From Fallopia convolvulus (lineage: Eukaryota > Streptophyta > Magnoliopsida > Caryophyllales > Polygonaceae), in contig OZ024722.1 in assembly GCA_964016875.1 (NCBI GenBank), positions 15,444,576-15,508,575 on the forward strand: DNA of 64,000 nt, read 5' to 3'. The notes below the pieces were generated by a model. The model did no database searches. It saw only the letters and a list, made by a program, of their open reading frames with translations, and was not told the origin of the DNA. Both the position numbers and the translations under genes were made by a program. Shown here one piece after another: positions 47,710 through 58,700 of this stretch (position 1 is its first letter; every line of letters begins with the position of its first letter).

Positions 47710-48920
47710 TTGACCCCCCGGTGATTATGTTCACGACTTTTGCTGGCACCGGCGACACTGGCCTTCCCGCGCGTGAAGCTTCCACGACATCTGGGGGGAC
47801 TTGCGCATTTGGCGCGACTTCTCTAATCCTTCCCCGAGATACAAGGTAGGCAATCTCTCTTCTCAGGGCGACGCATTCCTTGGTCACATGGTCGTAGTCA
47901 TCATGGAAGTCACACCACCTACTCATATCCTTATTTGGGTAGGGCTTTTCATTCTTCTTCGGCCACCTAATGCCTCGTATTGTCTGATCTATATTCTTCA
48001 CAAGGTCCTCCGGGGATATACCCAGGTTGAACTCATCATACTTTGGTGGTAACGGCTTGGCCGGTCTGATTTCGGCGATGTTTACCTTCACCGCGTTAAG
48101 GTGAGGGCGCCGGTATGGTTGGTCACGGTGCTCTCGGCGGTGGTCTGGCGCTGCCTTCTTATCCACCCTCTCCTAGACACTCGCAAGTTTTCTCATCTTC
48201 AAATCCTCCTCAAGCCTGATTTGAGCCAAAGCTTTGGTTTGCACATCCTCGAAGCTATGACAAGGGTGTCTAGTGAGCTCTTTGTAGAGATCTCCGTCTT
48301 GATTTACCCCCTGAAGGAAATCTTCCATTGTCGTTGGCACATCACAGTGCGGGATGGAAATCTTCTCTCGGTTAAACCGGTCCAGGTACTCACGGGTGGA
48401 CTCTTCCGGCTTCTGGATAACCCGGTACAAGTCACTAGACTGCTTCTCGAATCTCCGACTACTGGCGAAATGCACCCGAAACGAGTCCATTAACTCGGCG
48501 AAAGAACGGATACTTCCTCTTGGGAGGTTAACGAACCATTTCAAGGCTGGTCCCACGAGGGCGGCTCCGAACCCCTTGCACATCAACACTTCGCGGGAAT
48601 GGTACGGTACCGCGCTGGTCATCATCTTTTGCTTGAATATGGCCACATGCTCGTCAGGATCCCCCATGCCATCGTATGAAGTCATATTGGGCACCGAAAA
48701 CTTCTTTGGTATCTCAACCTGAGCGATGTGGGGAGCGAAAGATGACTCATCGTAGCCGTCAACCGCTTCTTTCTCAATGGGCCGCGGGACCCCAGGTATC
48801 TTCGACAACTGCTCGGTGAACATCTTGAACTGGTTTCGAACGATATTCTCAAGATCTCGGGGACGACAACGGTCCCAATTGTAAGGCCCGAGGCCTTTAG
48901 AAGCGTTATCCCATGCCAAC

Positions 48921-48990
48921 GCGAGGACTTCCCAGGAGGTCACCCATCCTGGTACTACTCTCGCCCTTGCACGCTTAACTTCTGAGTTCT
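48921..48990 (-). other. 5S rRNA-like segment in the Cassandra 3' LTR
   Basis: On the - strand it reads aactcagaagttaagcgtgc, then gggcgagagtagtaccagga and tgggtgacctcctgggaagt, which is the 3' two-thirds of plant 5S rRNA including the pol III internal control region. It is part of an LTR, not a ribosomal gene. Confidence 0.9.
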
Positions 48991-49233
48991 TTGTCCTCAC
49001 TCGAACCCAGAAAAGGAAGAGCTCTTGTTGACATGGGTAGCACCTCAATCCCTTATAAATTATCGGTGTGTTACATTCTCCCCCACTTAAACACTTGACG
49101 TCCTCGTCAAGGCCCAAGCACCGCCCTCTAGGTTGAGTCATCGCCCTCCGGGCCAAGTGCACTCATACCCGAGAGTCGGCTCTAATACCATTTGTAAGGC
49201 CCGAGGCCTTTAGAAGCGCTATCCCATGCCAAC

Positions 49234-49302
49234 GTGAGGACTTCCCAGGAGGTCACCCATCCTAGTACTACTCTCGCCCTTGCACGCTTAACTTCTGAGT
49301 TC
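49234..49302 (-). other. 5S rRNA-like segment in the Cassandra 5' LTR
   Basis: Same segment as in the other LTR, but here the core reads gagtagtactaggatgggtg, identical to the plant 5S consensus at that place. It would drive pol III transcription in the element's own (minus) direction. Confidence 0.9.
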
Positions 49303-49964
49303 TTTGTCCTCACTCGAACCCAGAAAAGGAAGAGCTCTTGTTGACATGGGTAGCACCTCAATCCCTTATAAATTATCGCGGTGTTACACCAATCCTCTTC
49401 ATCGTCCATGGTTTCATCTTCCAAGCATCGGGGACTAACCTCTCGTGCCGATCGCAGGCGTATGGGCGCTCTTGCCCCTTCGCCGGTAGGGTTTCCCTGT
49501 GTGGGGGTGAATGATGGTACTCCAGGAACCGTTGTTGGCGAGGTAACGAACTCCAGACCAGGATTTCCTCCGCGACGGCTGGTATGGTTCCCAGAAGAAC
49601 CCTCTCCCCCACTGTTTCGGGTTTGATCCATTACTCGAGCACGCGGGCTGACAAAGGACACGGATCGAAGTTGGGAGCACAAACCGTCGTTGTCGGCGGT
49701 TAATTGCTCAATACTTGATTTGTGCTTCTCGTTACAAGCGCGTAGATCGGACAGTTCTTTCTCCAGAGCTTGGAGCCTCTGAGCGAATTCGGACAATTCG
49801 AGGCGAAGGGCTACCGATGCGTCCTGGCGTGCACCTTCATCCTCCCCAGTAAATAGCTCTTGACCGCCTTCTTTAGGGTTGCTCATGGCGACCTTCCGGA
49901 ACTTTTTCTGATGCAAAGAACTGAATCTTTTTTCGATCGTTGTGCCCCATGGTGGGCGCCAAAT

Positions 49965-50437
49965 TGTTTTGGACAAAAATTTGATTAACAAACCTTTGCC
50001 CTGAATTGGGGCACGATCGAATTCAAAGGAAATAACAAGTTCAAATGAGTACGGAATTCACAAAAGCAGAGAGAAATAATCTCCTCCAGAAATTGGTTGT
50101 CTCGTTTGGTTATTCACCGTGTTCTCCAAAATACATAATTTTTTGTATATACATCTGAACTACAACGGTTACTTCTCGCGTATCACGATCTCCGGATTTC
50201 TGGGGCACATCTTGTAACTAACTTCCCACTTCCCGCATATATCGGAGGCTCTGAGTACTCTCACCAGCGTCTTCTGAACAAATCTCTTCGCTCTATGATG
50301 GATGCTTTCTTCCTTCCATCGGATGACTGAGGACTTCCCCATTCCAGGATCCTGTCTCGTTCAGCACGTCCGATAACTTTTCCGTGTACTTATGGGCTAG
50401 GATTACCAGATGGGCCGATGGATTTTTGGGCCTAACA
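49965..50437 (-). repeat. 5' LTR of the TAT element
   Basis: Pairs with 30498-30969. On the - strand it is followed immediately by the tttggcgcccaccatgggg primer-site region common in plant gypsy elements. Confidence 0.95.
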
Positions 50438-50442
50438 AGAAC

Positions 50443-51826
50443 CAAGTTAGTTTCTCCACTTGCTTAGTCTTTCATTAGACTAACCCGTCCATCTTCTTTT
50501 CTTTTGTATGGTTGGCTGGTGTCCACTGTTGGTATACGACACATCGGGTTCTTCTTGGAAGTTGATTCAAGAGTTGGATCCAGAGGTTTGAAGCTTTAGA
50601 AGTTGAAGGAAGGTTTCCAATGGCCATACTTGAGTGAAGTTCTTGGTTAAGTTGCTGCAAAGCGAAGCGTGAAAGAAGTTAAAAACTTAAAGAAAACTTT
50701 TTAAAGACTTTGTTCAAATAGAAGGTTGTTCTATTTTTTTTTTAAGTTAAGGTTTGTATAAGACCTTTTACTTGCTTTTCCGCTGTAATATTTAACTTAA
50801 TTTTGTTAGGTTTTAAATGATTTCTTTTACCTTGTTCTAGTATGTTCTATCAGGTTAAAGCCTTGGGTAACTCTGGTTTAGTCCTAATCGGGGTTACTGG
50901 CGGTAATACCTCCAGGGTAAGTAAGGGGGTGTTACAGAGAGGGGTATAGGTGTATGATTCTTCCCTCGGATTGGATTTTTAAGTTTTGGTGAGGTTTGTA
51001 GCGTGAGTCTTAGGTCGTGACTAGAGACAAGGGGGAAAACGGGCTATATATCTTAGGCAGGGCCCCACTTTGCATTAGTTAGTGTTTCTTGGGTTCAGGA
51101 TTTCGTCTTCGAGGTAAGTCGTTTACGACTTGCTCAGTTTCTATTCAATTATTGTTAGACTTCATGTCGTGCTCGTAGGATTGGTTTTGGGAGAACTAGT
51201 CCCTAATTGATTGTTTTATGAAAAAGGCTTACTTATGTGTGATATGTGTGAAAATGGTTTTTACTGGGTTTTTCATACGATATGGAGTTTTTGAGTATTT
51301 TCTCTGTACTGGTATCTCGGCATGGCCATGTGCGTAGTCCTCGTGAGGTAGTGACAGCGCGCTATGTATGGTTCGTGTGACAGAGAATCATGCACCTTCT
51401 CGGCATGGCCATGTGTTTTGGGCAGTGCTCTAGTGGAGACTTACCCGAGGTTAGAAGTGTTGAATTTTAAAGGGTGGGAGGTCGCACCTCAACACCTGGG
51501 GTGTAGGGTTGTTGAGCACCATGGAATGGAACAGTAAGCGAATGGTTGTATTGTTGTGCTTGGACTTGTGTGTATGAATGTGTGGATGTGTGAATGGTTG
51601 ACAACAAGGGCACATGGAACGAACAACGAGTGTACTCGAGGTCTAACCTAAAACTAAAATCGGTCGGTAATTTCAAATTATTTCAATGGGTAGTCATAAT
51701 GCATTTATAGGGTAGATGACACGCCGCGACTCTTTCATTATCAATCGAAGGACCTCATGTAGACTAGTAGGTAATTTTGTTAACTTCTGCTAAAGATAGT
51801 TTTAATAGTAAAACATATGTTTACAG
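50443..51826 (+). other. Continuation of the older LTR/leader region
   Basis: No gene. It holds phrases common in plant gypsy LTRs (ggggttactggcggtaatacc, then a 'gggggtgttacag' block near 50930). It is contiguous with 30497 once the TAT element is removed. Two copies of a 'ctcggcatggccatgtg' phrase occur at about 51315 and 51398. Confidence 0.4.
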
Positions 51827-52440
51827 ATGACTCCACAAACTAGAGCTGGAGCAACTAAAGCCGATAGGAATGGTAGGGGTAGAGGTTGCAATAGGGGACT
51901 TGGTGGAAACAGAAATGAGGCTCCTGCCCTAGGGGAGCCACAGAACCTTTCTCCTCAAGAGGAGGTTGTTGAGAGTGTTGGACCTGTAATGAATGGCCGT
52001 CCATGGGGAAATGTTTCAGTTGTTGGAGACGGGCTCCCTGCTAATGGAGCCAATAATAGGGTGGACGGGGAAGCGCGTAGGCCAGCTCATGTGTCACCGG
52101 TTGAATTACTGCCAAGGGCGGCTGTTGTTGTTCGAGCCACTCTTGTGGAACTACTATCGAATTTGGTAGGTTCGAGAGTATTGCCAAACCCAAATGTTGC
52201 CAATTTTGGTCGTCAAGGGTCGGAGGTTAGGGCACCAGAACCAATTGATGCATAATCGGTTCAGTCAGGGAGACCGTCTAGAGTTCCGAGGCCAATGATG
52301 GTTGATTGTGTGGTGGAGCAAAGAAGGGGATACCGTGAGCCCCTGCCTGATAAATGGCTTGCAGAGTTCAAGAAGACCGAGGTACCAAACTTTACTAAGA
52401 CCCAAGAAAATGATGTGGAGCAATGATTGAGAAGTACTTT
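51827..52440 (+). pseudogene. Gag-like N-terminal fragment of an older gypsy element
   Basis: The frame begins MTPQTRAGATKADRNGRGRG, a basic Gly/Arg-rich start as in chromovirus-type gag proteins, and is open to a TAA at 52255. The same frame continues with RPSRVPRPMMVDCVVEQRRGYREPLPDKWLAEFKKTEVPNF and ends near 52425. The rest of gag and pol are missing, apparently cut off before the SS4 promoter region. The assignment is by composition and context only. Confidence 0.4.
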
Positions 52441-52777
52441 CCCCATTAACAGGGGAATCAAGCTTTCGGCTTCTCTAATCAGTAATCACCGTAGGATTCG
52501 GATAAAGCGCATCGCTTTCGCCAGCAACAACTGTGGACCTCACCTACACGCTAGACGCTATTACCCTCAAATGGCCAAATCTACCGACTTGCTTAACCTG
52601 CTGACGTGCTGAGAATCGCCAGCGAAAATTTTGGAAAAAAAAGGAGTAATAAATTCAAAATATTCTCTCTGTGATCGTTTTTTTTTCCTCAAGGTCTAAA
52701 TTACCTGCGTATCTTCTTTTTCTTTCCCCGTTCATTTCTCAACTGCTATGTGCTATTGACATCTGAAGCGCACATCA

Positions 52778-55700
52778 ATGGCGGCGAAGCTCTCGACCTG
52801 CTTTCTCGGCCGTGAATTGGTCGGGTTGAGCTCTAAATGCTCCAGTCTCCACTTGTCAATGTCGTCTCGCCGCCTCTCCACTTCTTGCAAGGTGCGCCGC
52901 CGTAATCTCAGGTTCGATTACTCGCTATCTCTCTTTTTCCCACTGACCTAGCTTCGAATTTGTTAACTAATTGTTTTGTATTGCTTTGGCGGTCTGTTAT
53001 TCGTGGAAGAATGTTTTTGGAGTTGTAAATGATAGGTTTTGCTTGATCTGGTCGTGAATAGGCTGAGCTTAATGTTGTCGTTGGATTAGATTGTATTTGG
53101 TGATTGGAAATTCAATCTTCTTTCTTGAGTGATAGGCTGAACTTGTTCGACTGGGAAAATAATATGATTTTAGAAGGATCAGATAATTGCAATTGGCTGT
53201 TTGATCTACAAGCAATGGAGATGGAACGCGTTCACTTGACGTTCTGGATTGCTTTTTTGAATTGATTGCTGGACAAGTATACGTAGCAGTACAACTTGTG
53301 AGCCGTTTGTCTTCACATATTGTGAACTCTTTGTTAATAGTTTCTGGATTTCCATCAACCTTTGGCTGGAAATGGTCGTCTTTATTTTCATACTAGTTTA
53401 TAGACTGCCGTGTTTTCTATATGGCCTGAATTGGTAACAAATGTTGTTGGTTAGCAAAACATCCCAAGCTTGATGTTTGAAGTTAATATTTAGTGTTTTC
53501 ACACTTACTATTGATGTTAAGAGTCAAATGTAATAAGTCAATACCTATCCAAGCTCTATGTTGCAGTTACAACTTACAGTATGGTGTGAACTTAACTTTT
53601 ATTTTGGTTAAACCATGCAGTTCCAATAAAGGACAAGTTACAAAGAAGGTTTCATCTGATAGTCCTAGAGCAAATGCAGATTTGCAACTAAACATTGATG
53701 AAGGAGTAAACACGGACAAGCCTATGATCTCAAGCATAAATGAGGAAATTTTAGGTGATGATGACATTCATGTCACTGAACTGGTGAATTATAATGAAGA
53801 GTTGACCAGTAGGATTTTAGACGACAACAGTAAAGATTTGGCTCTAGCTGAGAGAAAAATACTTTCAACTTCATCGGATAGCAATTGCAGCTCATACAGG
53901 AGTGAAGCCTATCCAGCAAACGAAGCCAAGTCCTTGGTAATCTCCTCAACATCATATATTTCTGTTTGCATACTAATGAGTTGGAATAATTAATGTGCAG
54001 TATTGCTTTATGTGGTTGTGCCTGTTTTTCAAACTGTACAATGGATTGGAATTTGGTGCTTTCTAACTTCTACTAGTTAGTTCTACTTCTACTGTTGTGA
54101 TCTGTTGATTGCTTCATACAGGGCAGTTCAGTGTCCAAATAGTGAACCTTCAGGACCTGCACTTATTCTTTTCTCACTATCTAAATCTTCCAAAGTTGGT
54201 TTTGATACTTGCTAGCTGGCTGGCATTAGGCTTAATTTTGGATGGAATTTGTTGTAGTTTCATCTAATATATGTAACATCAATTAGACTCTTCTATAATC
54301 TATTTTTCACATAAAATTATAGAAAGTTGTCCTAGATCAGTCATTCTCCACACAGTTCCAAAAACTGATCGGATGATGTCAGTGGCTTATCATAAAGATG
54401 CAGAATTTAATCTGAGAGCAGTTAAATTGGCTGGTTACTGTATGTGCTATTGCGAAATGGAAGTCAAAAATAAAATGATCTGATCCCATAAATAGATTTT
54501 GCTATATTTGGATACTTTATTGTGATACCTTTATGTCATATGATGATAGCAATGGAGTCAGTGTATTAAAAGGCGTTGCCTAGGCGCGCCCAGGCACGCC
54601 TAGGCACGCCTAGAGCATGCCATCGCCTGCATCATGCAGGGCGAGGCTGCCTGCAAGAGGCGGCTCCTAGGCGACTCAGGCGCCCTAAGGCGGCCAGGCG
54701 AGCCAAGGCGCGCCTCAATGCGCCTGATGCTGATTTGTTTGAAAAATAATCTTAACGTAAAAAAAAGATAGAATCTCAACAAACCAACTACTTATCTTTT
54801 TAATACATATTAATATCTTTTACTTTCCCAATTAGAAGTTATTATCTTTTCAAGATATTTTTAAATACAATTATCTATTTTCAAAGATCTCTTTAATATT
54901 TCAATTTACTCTATCCTAACTATATAATCAGAAGTTATTTCTTTTTTTCCTTATACACAACTACTCTCCTCTATCTTTTTCAATGGTTCGATTGATTCTC
55001 TGGCATTGCTGAACATGATGATGAAGATTTTGATGATCTGGATTAATGATCCAGCCCTAACTATTCACCTAACTTTGTTTTAGTATTTTATATTGGAAAA
55101 GACTTATTTTAGTACTTTGTTTTACTATCTTTAAACTTTGATTTCGTACTAGTTTATTATATTATCTTTAAATTTGGATTTATTACTATAAATTTAATAA
55201 AATTTGGGTTTTTCTTTAAAAATATGTTTTTATATCTTACTTAACATTTTATTATGTATATTCATTATTTACCGAACATTTGTGTATAAGGCGATCGCCT
55301 TCGCCTTAGAGGCGCGCCTAGGTGATCTTGAGGGTCCATCGCCTAGGGTGTCGCCTTGCCTTTTTAAACACTGAATGGAGTATATTTTTGCAACATCTCT
55401 GTGATCGATGACTGCTATGCTACTTTTTTATGTAAAATTTTAGAATTTACATACTATGGGCAAAAGATGTTATTGTATGATTTCATCCTTTTGACATTCA
55501 TCATGCTGTATTTGGCACGAGCACAAGCTAGGTTCTAAAGCTACCTTGTGTTCCATTGTAAGTATTCTATACAGCCTTATGTGTCTGTAGTTTAAAAATC
55601 TTAACTGTGCCATTTTTTGTTGGTAGGCCTTGAATGGTCTCGGTGTTGAATGGATGTCTACTATTCAGCTTGAGGATTTGATTAGCATGATAAAAGATGC

Positions 55701-58700
55701 TGAGAAAAGTGAGGAACCAACCTGCTTTAATAGTATCTCTTTGCTCTAGTTTGGTATGCTAAAAGTCATGACTTCTAGTTTTGCCTCCACAAATTTGTCT
55801 TAGATGTTCTCCTTCTTAATGAGGCCCGTGTACGTGCACTTGAAGATCTGGAAAAAATCCTTCGTGAGAAGGAGGCTATGCAAAGTGAGATGAATTTTCT
55901 GGAAATGAAGCTCGCAGAAACTGATGCAAGAGTTGAAGTTGCTGCCCAGGAGAAGATTCATTTTGAGCTCCTTAAAGAACAGATGGAGAAAATGGAAGAG
56001 TGGTATAATGGTGGTGGGGCTGATGCTAGCAACCATAGTGTGAATGGAATGAATAACAAACTATCTATGGAAGAAGTCCATCAATTGCTAGGTAGTAACT
56101 TTGACACTCTTAATGAAGAGTTTAATTCACTTAGGACTGAGAACTTGACCTTGAGAGATGATATAGAAGCACTTAGGGTTGAACTAAGGAATGTCAAAAC
56201 CACTGATGACCAGGTTATGAAACTGATCAGTGAGAACTCACGTCTGGAGACTGCCTTACAAGATTTAGAGCTAAAGCTTACTGAATCTCATGGTGAAGTA
56301 ACTAAACTTTCCTCTTTAAAATTTGAGCACAAGAGTTTGCTGGAGAAGGTAGAGAATTTGCAAGCTTTATTGGACAAGACATTGAAGCAAGCTGATGAGG
56401 CTATTCTACTAATGCAGCAAAATCAAAAACTCCATGAGAAAGTTGATAAGTTAGAGGAATCTCGTGAAGAAGCAAACATCTACAAACTATCTTCAGAAAA
56501 GATGCAGCAGTACAATGAACTAATAGACCAAAAAGTAAAATTATTGGAGGAGCGTCTTGAGAGTTCTGATGAGGATATACAATCTTATTTCCAACTATAT
56601 CAGGAATACATTCAGGAATTCCAAGGTACACTTGATCTTCTACAAGAAGAAAGCAAAAAAAGATCTCATCACGGTCCTGTGGATGATATGCCTAGGGAAT
56701 TCTGGAGCCGGTTATTACTTCTTATTGATGGTTGGTTACTTGAGAAAAAATTGTTACCAGATGATGCAAAGAAGTTGAGGGATATGGTTTGGAAGAGAGA
56801 CAGACGTATTTATGATGCTTACATGGCATGCACGGAAAAGAATGAGCATGATGCTTTTGCTATGCTCTCGAGACTGACGAGTACTCCAATGCGGTAACTA
56901 ATTCTCATTATCATTAGACCACACAACAGATACTTATAAGGGCTCTCTCCTGAGAGTGATTATCTTCTTGGGATTAATTTATTTATTTTTTTCATAAACA
57001 AATCACAGTTCAGCACTACATATCATCCATATTGCAGCAGAGATGGCACCAGTTGCTAAGGTAAATTTTAACACAGCTTATTCTGTTGACTTGAAGGATT
57101 ATCTTGTCCACTTGTGGATGTGTACTAGCCTTTGGATCTAACATATATTTCACCATCTAAAAATATTATGGGTTTTAAACTCAGTGATTTTGTTGTCCTA
57201 ATTGTTCTACTAACCATTTCTTACTGTGCTTGTTTTTGAATAACTATCCATATCTTCTGATTCTCCTTATATTTCTGTTCATTTGAAATTGAAGGTCGGA
57301 GGATTGGCAGATGTTGTGACTGGTCTTAGTAAGGCCCTTCAGAAGAATGGACACCTTGTTGAAGTTGTTCTTCCCAAATATGACTGTATGCAGTATGATA
57401 GCATTTCCAATTTACGGGTAAGTTATAACCATTGTGTACCAAATATTCCAGTTATTGTTGAAATTTTTGGCGTAATATCATGACTCATACAGGCTTTAGA
57501 CACAGTGCTGGAGTCCTATTTTGATGGAAAACTGTTCAAGAACAAAGTTTGGGTTGGCACTGTTGAAGGTTAGATTTCTTATTGCTCTTTCAGTGTTTGT
57601 TATATTGTCTTTATCTGATAAATGTAACAATAAGCTGATTTCTTCTTCTTCTATACAGGTCTTCCTGTCTACTTTATTGAACCTCTTCATCCATCTAAGT
57701 TCTTCTGGAGAGCACAATATTATGGGGAGCATGATGATTTCAAAAGGTTTTCATATTTCAGTCGCGCAGCGTTGGAGTTGCTTCTGCAAGCTGGCAAGAA
57801 ACCTGATATAATACATTGTCATGATTGGCAGACCGCTTTTGTGGTACATGCATGGAAACAAGATAAATTTTTTGGCTCATTCTCTGTGTCCCGAGACAAC
57901 ATTGTTCAGTTAATAATTTAATTTTAACCTTACAGGCGCCTCTTTACTGGGATATTTATTCACCAAAAGGACTGAATTCAGCCCGAATATGTTTCACATG
58001 TCACAATTTTGAGTACCAAGGAGCTGCACCGGCTAAAGAACTAACATCATGTGGTCTCGATATTCACCAACTAAATAGACCCGATAGGATGCAGGACAAC
58101 TCATATCTTGACCGTGTCAACCCTGTCAAGGTAGAAGCTGTTGCCAACCCAACATGTGGCAATCTAACAATAAGTACTCCAATTTCCAATTATTTGTGTA
58201 CCCTTATTAACATATTCCTTGTATTTTAGGGTGCAGTAGTCTTCTCCAATATTGTCACAACGGTATCACCGACCTATGCACTAGAGGTCCGAACCTCTGA
58301 GGTATGGACTACACATCTGTGCTAACTCTACTAGATATGACTTAACATTTGTCTTGGAAATTTTTTAGCTATTCCTTCATCAAGTCATCTATGGTTTGTG
58401 TTGGTGGCTTTATAGTTAAAAGTTATTTCATAAATTTAGCTGATAAGCTAGTTCCCAATGTCTTTTGGTGGTGACATGAGAACATGCTACCTGTTTAAAC
58501 ATGTATTATTGGAGATCTCATGGTATGCATCGATTTGTGGTTCACAGGGAGGACAAGGCCTTCATGGAACACTCAATTCATATGCTAAAAAGTTCATAGG
58601 AATTCTCAATGGGATCGATACTGATACTTGGAATCCTTCAACTGATAGATTTTTGGAAGTGCAGTATAACTCAACTGACCTTAATGGGAAACTAGAGAAT

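Larger units (their letters stand above)
48880..49388 (-). mobile_element. Cassandra-type TRIM with 5S rRNA-derived LTRs
   Basis: Two 195-196 bp LTRs (48880-49074 and 49193-49388; + strand TGTAAGGCCC...GTGTTACA) flank only about 118 bp, with perfect 5-bp target duplications, ccaat (48875-48879 and 49389-49393). On the - strand the interior starts with a primer site (tggtattagagcc, Met-tRNA type) and ends in a polypurine tract (aagtgggggagaa). Each LTR holds a sequence matching plant 5S rRNA, including the internal promoter. No protein is encoded. This is the known Cassandra design, in which enzymes come from other elements. LTRs differ at about 5 positions. Confidence 0.95.
47666..49886 (-). 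pseudogene. TAT gag, split by a Cassandra element
   Basis: The start is MSNPKEGGQELFTGEDEG at 49886, followed by a coiled-coil stretch (RLQALEKELSDLRACNEK). The frame is cut at 49388 by the Cassandra insertion and resumes at 48879 (RCRPRDLENIVRNQFKMF). The retrotransposon gag core follows (DPDEHVAIFKQKMM, ALKWFVNLPRGSIRSFAELMDSFRVHFASS, STREYLDRF). A TAG near 48173 (after KLASV) is followed in the same frame by ERVDKKAAPDH. The nucleocapsid-like end is CDFHDDYDHVTKECVALRREI (about 47930). The frame then shifts into protease. Confidence 0.9.
30498..50437 (-). mobile_element. Ty3-gypsy TAT-lineage retrotransposon, minus orientation, carrying two nested elements
   Basis: LTRs of 472 and 473 bp (30498-30969 and 49965-50437) have TGTTTTGG...CCTAACA ends and a perfect 5-bp target duplication, agaac, at 30493-30497 and 50438-50442. 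Minus-strand order: LTR, primer site (tttggcgcccaccatgggg), gag, protease, RT, RNase H, a second archaeal-type RNase H, integrase, antisense ORF, polypurine tract (tttgggggta at about 30970), LTR. The dual RNase H plus antisense ORF are hallmarks of the TAT/Retand group. Without the Sirevirus and Cassandra the element would be about 8.5 kb. It is disabled by stops and frameshifts. Confidence 0.95.

Noticed and set aside
48921..49302. Two genuine 5S rRNA genes
   Set aside because: Each copy lacks the 5' part of 5S rRNA and lies within paired LTRs with TSDs; they belong to a Cassandra element.
54541..55381. GC-rich cctaggcg patches as a CpG-island promoter within SS4
   Set aside because: They are the subterminal repeats of a hAT element with a perfect 8-bp duplication.
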